From positions 124,001 to 188,000 of the forward strand of contig NZ_BMLC01000002.1 in the NCBI RefSeq assembly GCF_014645015.1: a stretch of 64,000 nt of DNA, read 5' to 3'. Position 1 is the first letter of the stretch. Each line of letters begins with the position of its first letter. A program made the translations under genes and the position numbers. Origin of the DNA: Salinibacterium xinjiangense (lineage in GTDB: Bacteria > Actinomycetota > Actinomycetes > Actinomycetales > Microbacteriaceae). The notes under the pieces are model-generated. The model was given only the letters and a program-made list of their open reading frames with translations, was not told where the DNA came from and did not search any database. Below are positions 56,623 to 64,000 of the stretch, one piece after another.

Positions 56623-57432
56623 GTGATCATTCTCGCCGCAACCCCGATCGGCAACCTCGGCGACGCATCGAGGCGGCTCATCGAAGCGCTCACCAATGCT
56701 GAGGTCATCGCGAGCGAAGACACCCGGACCACCATCCACCTCATGCGCGCGCTCGGCATCGAGAACCGCCCGCGGCTGATCGCGCTGCACGAGCACAACG
56801 AGACCGAGAAGGCCGCCGAGATCGTGGAGCTCGCCAGATCGGTGGATGTCCTGGTCCTCAGCGACGCGGGGATGCCCGCCATCAGCGACCCGGGCTTCCC
56901 CCTCGTGGCCGCCGCAGCCTCCGCCGGGGTCACGGTCACGGCGCTGCCCGGGCCGAGCGCGGTACTGACCGCCCTGGCCGTCTCCGGATTACCCACCGAC
57001 CGTTTCAGCTTCGAGGGCTTCCTGCCGCGCAAGGGACGGGTCGTGTACTTCCGCACGCTCGCGCGGGAGGAACGCACGATGGTCTTCTTCGAAAGCCCCA
57101 ACCGGTTACCTGCCGCGCTTGCCGACCTCGCGACAGCGCTCGGTGCTGAGCGCAGGGTGGTGGTGTGCCGCGAGTTGACGAAGCTGCACGAGGAGGTAGC
57201 CCGCGGCACCGCCGCCGAGTTGGCCGAGAAGTTCAAGGAGGGCGCTCGTGGGGAGATCTGCCTGGTCGTCGAGGGGGCGCAGCCCGCGACATCCGACCTG
57301 CCGACAGGCATCACGCAGGTGCTGAAACTCGTCTCGGAGGGCTCGCGCCTGAAGGAGGCGGCGACCGAGGTCGCGGAGGCGACGGGGCTGAGCCGCAGGG
57401 ATCTCTACGAGGGTGCACTCGCCAACAAATGA
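56623..57432 (+). CDS. rsmI: 16S rRNA (cytidine-1402-2'-O)-methyltransferase
   Basis: This 269-residue tetrapyrrole-methylase-fold enzyme has LAATPIGNLGDAS at the N-terminus, ASEDTRTTIHLM, LSDAGMPAISDPGF and ALPGPSAVLTAL, the RsmI fingerprint. It 2'-O-methylates C1402 in the decoding centre using SAM. A GTG at 56623 after GGGAG is chosen; the longer upstream frame reads through the GGTGG repeats and is rejected. Its GC-rich leader and divergent pmt neighbour are described separately. Confidence 0.94.
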   Translation: MIILAATPIGNLGDASRRLIEALTNAEVIASEDTRTTIHLMRALGIENRPRLIALHEHNETEKAAEIVELARSVDVLVLSDAGMPAISDPGFPLVAAAASAGVTVTALPGPSAVLTALAVSGLPTDRFSFEGFLPRKGRVVYFRTLAREERTMVFFESPNRLPAALADLATALGAERRVVVCRELTKLHEEVARGTAAELAEKFKEGARGEICLVVEGAQPATSDLPTGITQVLKLVSEGSRLKEAATEVAEATGLSRRDLYEGALANK

Positions 57433-57468
57433 TGGGCGTCGTGCAGGCTGGCGCGTTCCAGCGGGACC

Positions 57469-57481
57469 CCGCCATTTGCGG
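57469..57481. repeat. Lone dyad CCGCCATTTGCGG after rsmI
   Basis: A 4-bp stem hairpin whose CATTT loop and outline resemble the TCCGTCATTTCGGA core of the intergenic elements; probably a decayed or half copy. The rest of 57433-57619 shows nothing clear. Confidence 0.35.
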
Positions 57482-57619
57482 TGCGGCACCGGCATCCCTC
57501 GCAGGTTCCACCTTTAGCCCCTGGCGCTGACTCCGACCGCTCGCTGGGGTCTGAAGAACCCAGTCCTCGCCAGGCAGCTTGCGGGACTGGCCCACAGCGG
57601 CACCCCGTGTGCCCGAGGA

Positions 57620-58360
57620 TCAGGTCGACGTCAGCCCCACGTACATCGATTGGTGCAGATGAGCGACGTGGTCGAATGCCAGTCGACCGGATAGCGCCGC
57701 GTCCTGTGTCGTCAAGGCATCCACCAGCGCCGCGTGCTCGTCATTGGACGCTCGGAGGTAGTCGATCCGGTAGGGAATGAAATAGGAGTAGAGCTCATGG
57801 GAGATGCGGTGGTGCAGCGCCGCTGCTGCCGCAACACCAGAAGCTGACGCGAGTTCGGCATGGAACTTCGCGTCGGCATCGCGGTACTCTGCCCAGTCTG
57901 AGGCGATTCTCATCCGGTCGACGAGGCCCGCCAATGCAGCGAGGTTCTGCTCCGAGCGTCTGGAGCTGGCCAGGGTAGCCAACCCTGCCTCGAGAGTTGC
58001 ACGTTGGTCGATGAGTCCGTGGACGTGGTTCACATCGGCCTGATATGCGGCAACACCTGCACCCCTCGTGGCGGGCAGAGACTCGGCGATGAATGTTCCG
58101 CCGCTGTGCCCCCGGTGGCGAATGACGAGACCCTCATCCACCAGTGCTCGGTAGGCGCGACGCACGGTCATCTCGCCGACGTCGAACGCATGGGCGGTTT
58201 CTTCGGGGGAAGGTAGCTTTTGGCCCGGCGAGAGCATCCCCAGGTGCACAGCGAGCCAGATCCGAGCGCGAACGGTATCAACGGCGGAAGTTCGGCGGAT
58301 CGCGCCGAGGGTTGGGGACGAGAGGTCGATAGTCTCGCTCCTCGTTCGGTCAGGATCCAC
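57620..58360 (-). CDS. GntR/FCD-family regulator of the amidase operon
   Basis: This 246-residue regulator has a winged helix (DTVRARIWLAVHLGMLSPGQKLPSPEETAHAFDVGEMTVRRAYRALVDEGLV) followed by an FCD ligand domain with DAKFHAELA and RISHELYSYF. A GTG start at 58360 gives MDPDRTRSE. It is the last gene of a minus-strand unit (amidase, permease, regulator), 20 bp after the permease, so it is likely a substrate-responsive repressor of the operon. Confidence 0.88.
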   Translation of the reverse strand: MDPDRTRSETIDLSSPTLGAIRRTSAVDTVRARIWLAVHLGMLSPGQKLPSPEETAHAFDVGEMTVRRAYRALVDEGLVIRHRGHSGGTFIAESLPATRGAGVAAYQADVNHVHGLIDQRATLEAGLATLASSRRSEQNLAALAGLVDRMRIASDWAEYRDADAKFHAELASASGVAAAAALHHRISHELYSYFIPYRIDYLRASNDEHAALVDALTTQDAALSGRLAFDHVAHLHQSMYVGLTST

Positions 58361-58380
58361 AAGGTCCGGATGCCGCTTAC

Positions 58381-59835
58381 CTAGCTGCTGGCATCCATCT
58401 CGTCGACATCATCAGCCGAGTGGCGATCAAGCCTGAATCGCTTGCCGAGAACAATACCAAGCGCGAAAGCAACGGCCGGGATGATCGCCAAAATCGTGCT
58501 GACGAATGCACTGCCGCCCGTGACGAGTGTGAAATTGGAGAGCACGAGCCACAGGGCAACGCACAACCCCATGATTGCAAGCACCGGGAACACCCGGGAG
58601 CCCCAGATCCGCCCGGAGATCGCCGAAGGTCGACGGGCGAAGAATACGAACACGGCGATGGATGTCGTGAGCAGAAGGATCACCATCCCCACGGTTGCGA
58701 CGCCAGCCATTGAGCCGAATACGCCGACGAGCGGGTCGAGGCCAGAGGCGGCAAGAATGCCCAGCACTACCGCTGCTGTGACAGTTTGCACGATTGACGA
58801 AGCGGACGGCGAGTTGTGCTTCTTATCGATCACCCCGAGTCGTCCTGGCAGCACACCCTTATTGGCGAGGCTGAACTGATAACGCGCGATGACGTTGTGG
58901 AACGATAGGACACACGCGAAGAGGCTCGTGATGAGGAGCACCTGTACGACATCACGCATGATGGTTCCGAGATATTGCTCGGTTACGTCGAGCAGCATGT
59001 TCCCCTCGCCAGCGAGGGTAGCCTGAGCCACCGTGACGACGGAATCCGCACCGACGCCGGTGATCAGCGCCCAGCAGGAGATCGCGTAGAAGGCCCCGAT
59101 GATGGTGACTGCCAGGTAGGTGGCGCGCGGGATCGTCTTCTCTGGATTGCGAGCTTCATCGCGGAACACCGCTGTTGCCTCGAAGCCAATGAATCCAGTG
59201 AGAGCGAACAGCACAGCGACTCCGATGCTTCCGGTGAAGACGTTCGCCGGATCGAAGGTCTCGAGCGCGGGTCCGTTCGCTCCTCCAGTGGTGAAGATCA
59301 CGAGGTCGAGCACGATAACGACGAGAATCTCAAGCGCAAGAGCCACCCCGAGCACCTTCGCGCTGAGCTCAATGTGGCGGTAACCGAGCACAGCGACGAT
59401 GGCCATCGTCGCGAACGAGTACAGCCACCACGGCAGTGCTGGTCCGCCGAAGTGGGTTACGAGATCATCCGCAGCCCAGCCCACATACCCGTACACCGCA
59501 ACCTGTATGGCGGTATACGCGACGAGTGCGGTGAACGCGGCTCCGAGCCCGGCTCGGGATCCGAGACCCGCAGTCACATAGGAAAAGAAGGCCCCCGCCT
59601 CTGTGACGAAGGGAGTCATGGTGACGAATCCGACGGAAAATACGAGCAGGATGACCGCAGCCAGAGCGAATCCCACCGGTGCCCCCGCGCCGTTGCCGAC
59701 GCCGACCGCGAGGGGTACGTTGCCTCCGATGACGGTGAGCGGTGCAGCCGCGGCGATCACCATGAACACGATGGCGCCTGTTCCCAGATTGCCCTGAAGC
59801 CGAGGCTTGACCTCGACAAGGGATGGAGTGGTCAT
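58381..59835 (-). CDS. APC-family amino acid/amine permease
   Basis: This 484-residue transporter has about 12 membrane helices, starting NLGTGAIVFMVIAAAAPLTVIGGNVPLAVGVGNG and including FIGFEATAVFRDEARNPEKTIPRATYLAV, the conserved substrate-region helix of amino acid-polyamine-organocation permeases. The ATG at 59835 lies 55 bp after the amidase stop. With an amidase upstream and a GntR regulator downstream it probably imports the amine, amino acid or amide that the amidase processes. Confidence 0.92.
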   Translation of the reverse strand: MTTPSLVEVKPRLQGNLGTGAIVFMVIAAAAPLTVIGGNVPLAVGVGNGAGAPVGFALAAVILLVFSVGFVTMTPFVTEAGAFFSYVTAGLGSRAGLGAAFTALVAYTAIQVAVYGYVGWAADDLVTHFGGPALPWWLYSFATMAIVAVLGYRHIELSAKVLGVALALEILVVIVLDLVIFTTGGANGPALETFDPANVFTGSIGVAVLFALTGFIGFEATAVFRDEARNPEKTIPRATYLAVTIIGAFYAISCWALITGVGADSVVTVAQATLAGEGNMLLDVTEQYLGTIMRDVVQVLLITSLFACVLSFHNVIARYQFSLANKGVLPGRLGVIDKKHNSPSASSIVQTVTAAVVLGILAASGLDPLVGVFGSMAGVATVGMVILLLTTSIAVFVFFARRPSAISGRIWGSRVFPVLAIMGLCVALWLVLSNFTLVTGGSAFVSTILAIIPAVAFALGIVLGKRFRLDRHSADDVDEMDASS

Positions 59836-59890
59836 GAAAGTCCTTTCCTGTGCAGCAGTGAAGTGGTGCGAAGCGGGCTGGTGCGGGTTG

Positions 59891-60673
59891 TCAGTACAGC
59901 TCGGGGCGGCGATCCGCGAGATAGGGGTTGTCCTGTCGCGCCTGGGCGGTGACAGCAGGGTCTATCGTCGCGATCATCAGACCGCTGCTGTCGGTGCCCC
60001 CGACTGACGCGAGAGTTGCACCACGTGGATCGACGATGCTGCTGAGTCCGACGTAGCGGAGTCCGTTTTCTGAGCCGGCGTGATTGACATAGACGATGTA
60101 CACCTGATTTTCCCAGGCGCGCACAGGGATCAAATGTTCGGCGATGTGGCCGTAGGGCTCCATCTGGGCGGTCGGCACGATGATGGCGTCGGCTCCAGCG
60201 AGAGCGGCTAATCGGACGGTTTCGGGAAACTCCACGTCGTAGCAGATGAGGAAAGAGAGCAGCACGCCGTCGATCTCGATGGGGTCGGGCAGGGCGTCCC
60301 CGGCGACGAAGAGTGAGCGATCCAACTCACCGAAGAGGTGGGTTTTGCGATACTTCAACAGCAGGGCACCATCCGAGTCGACCACGACGAGGGTGTTGGC
60401 GATCTTCCCGTCCGTCAGCAGCTCGGGGAGACCTGCGACGATCGCAATTCCAGCCGTCGAGGCGATGTCAGCGACTCGGTCGACGAGTTCGGGAGACACG
60501 AGTTCGGCCACCCTCTCGCCGATGTTGTAGCCCGTCACAAACATCTCCGGGGTCACCAGTATGCGAGCACCCTGTTGAGACGCGCTTGCGGCCGCCTCGG
60601 CGAGGATCCGCAGGTTGGCATCGACATCGCCCGCAACTCCGGCGTGTTGAAGTCCTGCGATGGTGACGGGCAT
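59891..60673 (-). CDS. Nitrilase-superfamily carbon-nitrogen hydrolase (amidase)
   Basis: This 260-residue enzyme has the full Glu-Lys-Cys triad: Glu in ILVTPEMFVTG, Lys in LLKYRKTHLFGELD, Cys in SFLICYDVEFPETVRLAALAGAD. It is closest in style to aliphatic amidases such as 5-aminopentanamidase or R-selective amidases. A GGAGG ribosome site precedes the ATG at 60673; the far longer frame upstream is an artefact over metG. It heads the amidase-permease-GntR operon. Confidence 0.9.
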   Translation of the reverse strand: MPVTIAGLQHAGVAGDVDANLRILAEAAASASQQGARILVTPEMFVTGYNIGERVAELVSPELVDRVADIASTAGIAIVAGLPELLTDGKIANTLVVVDSDGALLLKYRKTHLFGELDRSLFVAGDALPDPIEIDGVLLSFLICYDVEFPETVRLAALAGADAIIVPTAQMEPYGHIAEHLIPVRAWENQVYIVYVNHAGSENGLRYVGLSSIVDPRGATLASVGGTDSSGLMIATIDPAVTAQARQDNPYLADRRPELY

Positions 60674-60715
60674 GTCTGTCCTCCGGGCTGCTCGTGGGCG
60701 GGCACATCTAAATGA

Positions 60716-60740
60716 ATCAAGTTGATCTATTCGGAGAATA
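60716..60740 (-). promoter_or_regulatory. AT-rich promoter region with two palindromes
   Basis: ATCAAGTTGAT (60716-60726) and TATTC-GGA-GAATA (60728-60740) are adjacent perfect dyads in the only AT-rich stretch before the amidase gene, 43-67 bp upstream of its start. They are good candidates for the operator of the adjacent GntR regulator. Confidence 0.5.
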
Positions 60741-60829
60741 TAGTGATTAGTGCGGGATTTGTCATGCGGGATTTGTCTGGCGGGACAAGCGCGCCCTCCA
60801 ACTTCCCCGCTGACGTTTAGGATTAACCC

Positions 60830-62398
60830 ATGGCCGCCGGCGACTCCTTCTACATCACGACGCCCATCTTCTACGTCAACGACGTTCCCCACATCGGGCA
60901 CGCGTACACGGAGGTGGCCGCTGACGTTCTCGCGCGCTGGCATCGGCAGCGAGGCGACGACACGTGGTTGCTGACCGGCACCGACGAGCACGGTCAGAAG
61001 ATCCTGCGTACGGCCGTCGCCAACGACACCACCCCGCAGGCCTGGGCTGACAACCTCGTCGAGAACGCGTGGAAGCCGCTGCTGAAGACGATCGACATCC
61101 GCAACGACGACTTCATCCGCACCACCGACGAGCGACACGAGAAAGCCGTCACCAGCTTCCTGCAAAAGCTCTACGACGATGGCCATATCTATTCGGGCGA
61201 GTACGAGGGCTACTACTGCGTCGGTTGCGAGGAGTACAAGCAGCTTGACGACCTCATGGAGACCACCGACGGCGACTACGCGGGCCAGCTGGTCTGCAAG
61301 ATCCATAGTCGCCCGGTCGAGGTGCTCAAGGAGAAGAACTATTTCTTCAGGATGAGCGCCTTCGAGAAGCCGCTTCTCGATCTCTACGAGAGCCAGCCGG
61401 ACTTCGTGCAGCCGTCGAGCGTGCGCAACGAGATCATCCAGTTCGTGAAGCAGGGTCTCGCCGACCTGTCGATTTCCCGCTCCAGTTTCGACTGGGGCAT
61501 CAAGGTTCCGTGGGATGACACCCACGTCGTCTACGTCTGGTTCGACGCGTTGCTCAACTACGTGACCGCCGCGGGATACGGTGTCGACGACGAGCTGTTC
61601 GCGCGTCGCTGGCCGGCCGTGCACATCGTCGGTAAAGACATCGCCCGCTTCCACGCCGTTATCTGGCCCGCGATGCTCATGGCCGCGGGGCTCGAGGTGC
61701 CGCGCGCCGTGTTCGGCCACGGCTGGTTGCTCGTCGGTGGCGAGAAGATGAGCAAATCGAAGCTGACCGGCATCGCGCCAACGCAGATCACCGACACCTT
61801 CGGCTCCGACGCGTTCCGCTACTACTTCCTCTCCGCCATCACGTTCGGCCAGGATGGCTCGTTCAGCTGGGAGGACCTCAGCGCCCGCTACCAGTCGGAA
61901 CTCGCCAACGGATTCGGTAACCTCGCGTCGCGCACGATTGCCATGGTCACCAAGTATTTCGACGGCCAGATTCCGGATGCCACGGCAGACGCATCGATCA
62001 CCGAACTCGCCGAGCGTGTCACGGTGGCAGCGGATGCCGCGATCGACCGTTTCGCGATCAACGAGGCTCTCGCGAGCATCTGGGAGCTCGTGGACGCATT
62101 GAACGGTTACATCACGGAGCATGAGCCGTGGGCGCTCGCAAAGGATCCCGCGAACCGCGATCGCCTCGCGCAGGTGCTTGCGACCGTGGTGCACGGCCTC
62201 GGCACGCTCACCGTGCTGCTGTCACCGGTGCTCCCGAAGGCGACATCCACCCTCTGGGCGGCTCTCGGCGGAACCGGGAGCGTCGACGAGCAGCGGGTCG
62301 ACCGCGCGTGGCAGTTCACCGCCGGTTCACGCGTCACGCCGCTTTCGGCCCCGCTCTTCCCGCGTATCGAGCAGGCCGCCACCGAAGGAGCCGCGTGA
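60830..62398 (+). CDS. metG: Methionine--tRNA ligase
   Basis: Class I aminoacyl-tRNA synthetase of 522 residues. ITTPIFYVNDVPHIGHAYTE carries HIGH, TGTDEHGQK is intact, a zinc-knuckle CVGC is near residue 127, and GGEKMSKSKLTG is the KMSKS loop. It ends without the C-terminal tRNA-binding dimer domain, the short form common in Actinobacteria. The stop overlaps the tatD start as GTGA. Confidence 0.98.
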   Translation: MAAGDSFYITTPIFYVNDVPHIGHAYTEVAADVLARWHRQRGDDTWLLTGTDEHGQKILRTAVANDTTPQAWADNLVENAWKPLLKTIDIRNDDFIRTTDERHEKAVTSFLQKLYDDGHIYSGEYEGYYCVGCEEYKQLDDLMETTDGDYAGQLVCKIHSRPVEVLKEKNYFFRMSAFEKPLLDLYESQPDFVQPSSVRNEIIQFVKQGLADLSISRSSFDWGIKVPWDDTHVVYVWFDALLNYVTAAGYGVDDELFARRWPAVHIVGKDIARFHAVIWPAMLMAAGLEVPRAVFGHGWLLVGGEKMSKSKLTGIAPTQITDTFGSDAFRYYFLSAITFGQDGSFSWEDLSARYQSELANGFGNLASRTIAMVTKYFDGQIPDATADASITELAERVTVAADAAIDRFAINEALASIWELVDALNGYITEHEPWALAKDPANRDRLAQVLATVVHGLGTLTVLLSPVLPKATSTLWAALGGTGSVDEQRVDRAWQFTAGSRVTPLSAPLFPRIEQAATEGAA

Positions 62399-63321
62399 GC
62401 GAAGCGCACCTCCGGCATCGCCAGACCGAGGGCCCCCGGGATCTTCAGTATCCGCCGCTGCCTGAGGCGCTCGTCGTCGGCACCTACGACAACCACACCC
62501 ACCTCGAGATCTCGGACGGCGGCCCGGACGGGCAGCTCGACTATCACGAGCACCTCGACCGGGCATCCAGTGTCGGTGTGCGCGGTGTGGTGCAGGTCGG
62601 GACCGACCTCGAGACCTCACGATGGTCGGCGGATGTGGCGAGCGTCGAACCGCGCGTTCTCGCAGCCGTGGCGCTGCACCCCAACGAGGCGCCGCGGTAT
62701 GACGCCGAGGGAACCCTCGACGCGGCCCTGGCCGAGATCGACGAGCTCGCCGGGCGGCCGCGCGTGCGCGCCATCGGTGAGACGGGGCTCGACTTCTTCC
62801 GCACCGGAGCGGATGGCCGGGATGCGCAGTTCCGTTCGTTCGAGGCGCACATCGAGATCGCCAAGCGCCACAACCTCGCGCTGCAGATCCACGACAGGGA
62901 TGCTCACGCTGAGGTGATCGAGACGCTCAGGCGTGTCGGTGCACCCGAGCGCACGGTGTTTCACTGCTTTTCCGGGGACGCCGAGATGGCGAAACTCTGC
63001 ACGGACAACGGCTGGTACCTGTCATTTGCCGGCACCGTGACGTTCAAGAACGCCGGCGGCCTGCGCGATGCGCTCAGCGTGATCCCGCGCAGCCGCATCC
63101 TGATCGAAACCGATGCCCCGTACCTCACACCCGACCCGCTTCGAGGTCGACCGAATGCGCCGTACCTGATCCCGTATACGCTGCGTGCGATGGCGGCTCA
63201 CCTCGAGACCGACGTGTCCATGCTCGCCGCGCAGGTCACGTCGACCACGGAAGAGGTCTACGGCCGCTGGGACGCTGAACCTGTGACCGCGCCGGACGGC
63301 CCGTTCGCTGACCTGGCGTGA
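62395..63321 (+). CDS. tatD: TatD-family metal-dependent deoxyribonuclease
   Basis: This 308-residue amidohydrolase-fold protein has the first metal motif NHTHLE (HxH), AIGETGLDFFR, LQIHDRDAH, VFHCFSGD and IETDAPYLTPDPLRG. TatD proteins are 3'-5' exonucleases; homologues sit between metG and rsmA in most Actinobacteria. The GTG start overlaps the metG stop, rejecting a longer frame. It overlaps rsmA by four bases. Confidence 0.95.
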   Translation: MSEAHLRHRQTEGPRDLQYPPLPEALVVGTYDNHTHLEISDGGPDGQLDYHEHLDRASSVGVRGVVQVGTDLETSRWSADVASVEPRVLAAVALHPNEAPRYDAEGTLDAALAEIDELAGRPRVRAIGETGLDFFRTGADGRDAQFRSFEAHIEIAKRHNLALQIHDRDAHAEVIETLRRVGAPERTVFHCFSGDAEMAKLCTDNGWYLSFAGTVTFKNAGGLRDALSVIPRSRILIETDAPYLTPDPLRGRPNAPYLIPYTLRAMAAHLETDVSMLAAQVTSTTEEVYGRWDAEPVTAPDGPFADLA

Positions 63322-64000
63322 GCGGCGCGTTGCTCGGGCCGGTCGAGATTCGGGAGCTCGCCCAACTGCTCGACATCCAGCCCACGAAGAAGCTCGGGCA
63401 GAATTTCGTCATCGACGCAAACACTGTCAGGCGTATCGTCAAGTCGGCGGGGGTTATGGCCGGGGAGACCGTCGTCGAGGTCGGCCCCGGGCTCGGATCC
63501 CTGACTCTCGGACTGCTCGACACCGGCGCCTCGGTCGTGGCGGTGGAGATCGACAAGCGACTGGCCACCCAACTGCCCGCCACGGTGTCGAAATTCCAGC
63601 CCGATTCCGAGCTGATCGTAATCACCGAGGATGCACTGCGGATCACGGAGTTGCCGAACGACCCGACGGTGTTCGTTGCGAACCTGCCATACAACGTGTC
63701 CGTGCCCGTCCTGCTGCATTTTCTGGAGCGATTCCCGACTATCGATCGCGGGCTCGTGATGGTGCAGGCCGAGGTCGGCCAGCGTGTCGCCGCTGGCCCC
63801 GGATCGAAGATCTACGGCAGCCCGAGCGTGAAGGCCGCCTGGTACGGCGATTTCTCGACCGCGGGCCAGGTGAGCCGGCAGGTGTTCTGGCCGGTGCCGA
63901 ACGTCGACTCGATCCTCGTGCGGTTCAATCGGCACGAGCAGCCGGGAACCGAAGCCGAGCGACTCTCCACCTTCGAACTGGTGGATGCCGCGTTCCAGCA
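63318..64000 (+). CDS. rsmA: 16S rRNA dimethyladenosine transferase (3' end outside window)
   Basis: The first 227 residues of RsmA/KsgA are visible. KKLGQNFVIDANTVRRIV and VEVGPGLGSLTLGLL form the SAM site, VEIDKRLA carries the acidic SAM ligand, and FVANLPYNVSVPVL is the NLPY catalytic motif. It dimethylates A1518 and A1519 of 16S rRNA. The GTG at 63318 overlaps the tatD stop. No rpfB gene lies between tatD and rsmA. Confidence 0.96.
   Translation, partial: MSGALLGPVEIRELAQLLDIQPTKKLGQNFVIDANTVRRIVKSAGVMAGETVVEVGPGLGSLTLGLLDTGASVVAVEIDKRLATQLPATVSKFQPDSELIVITEDALRITELPNDPTVFVANLPYNVSVPVLLHFLERFPTIDRGLVMVQAEVGQRVAAGPGSKIYGSPSVKAAWYGDFSTAGQVSRQVFWPVPNVDSILVRFNRHEQPGTEAERLSTFELVDAAFQ

Noticed and set aside
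60674-62194. N-terminal extension of the amidase frame across metG
   Set aside because: The frame stays open over metG by chance; the true start is the ATG at 60673 with a GGAGG ribosome site.

Overview
The window is chromosomal DNA of a high-GC Gram-positive bacterium, very probably a member of the Microbacteriaceae (Actinobacteria). The evidence is the GC-rich coding style with many GTG starts and GTGA/ATGA stop-start overlaps, the mtrA-mtrB-lpqB-comF-hpf-secA block, the DUF3499 / degenerate-zincin / DUF5719 / giant glycosyltransferase neighbourhood, and the divergent pmt-rsmI pair followed further on by metG-tatD-rsmA. The species cannot be named from sequence alone. No rRNA, tRNA, prophage, IS element or CRISPR array was found. 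Almost the whole window is coding.

Layout. 1-6594: cell-envelope block (C-terminus of a membrane glycosyltransferase, DUF5719 protein, zincin-like protein, DUF3499 protein, PMM-like HAD phosphatase) and ahcY. 6735-16358: a MoxR/DUF58/DUF4129/DUF4350 operon with its usual RDD and SpoIIM partners split off by a fur-catalase operon and a 431-bp repeat-rich spacer. 16470-24830: the mtrAB-lpqB signalling operon, comF, hpf and secA, closed by a strong hairpin. 24900-31351 (minus strand): a CitE-like lyase, an oxidoreductase, an XRE regulator, a small membrane protein and hrpA. 31417-36252: two adjacent dynamin-like GTPases resembling the Streptomyces DynA/DynB arrangement, then an ArsR-type regulator with a perfect palindromic operator and a b-type cytochrome.

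36249-42477 is a complete propionate (2-methylcitrate) module: prpE diverges from a GntR/FCD regulator followed by prpD-prpB-prpC, and two TGTATACA palindromes lie in the shared control region. 42500-46152 holds an aldo/keto reductase, an MBL-fold hydrolase and a DUF255 thioredoxin-like protein. 46358-52811 is the most unusual surface/secretion region. It has a processive GT2 synthase translationally coupled to a GH18 glycosidase with two chitin-binding-type modules, a secreted alkaline phosphatase carrying what looks like a ribosomal L7/L12 C-terminal domain, and an unknown exported protein. A set of mutually exclusive hairpins precedes the GT2 gene.

52827-57432 carries a CoA-binding protein, metY, protein O-mannosyltransferase and rsmI; both divergent pmt/rsmI leaders are G-rich on their own coding strand. 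57620-60673 is a minus-strand amidase-permease-GntR catabolic operon lying between rsmI and metG. 60830-64000 is metG-tatD-rsmA, with the genes overlapping and rsmA running off the window. Intergenic regions at 10.7, 43.4 and 56.4 kb share an 82-87 bp inverted-repeat architecture (core TTCCGAAATGACGGAA or a relative) that matches no element known to me.
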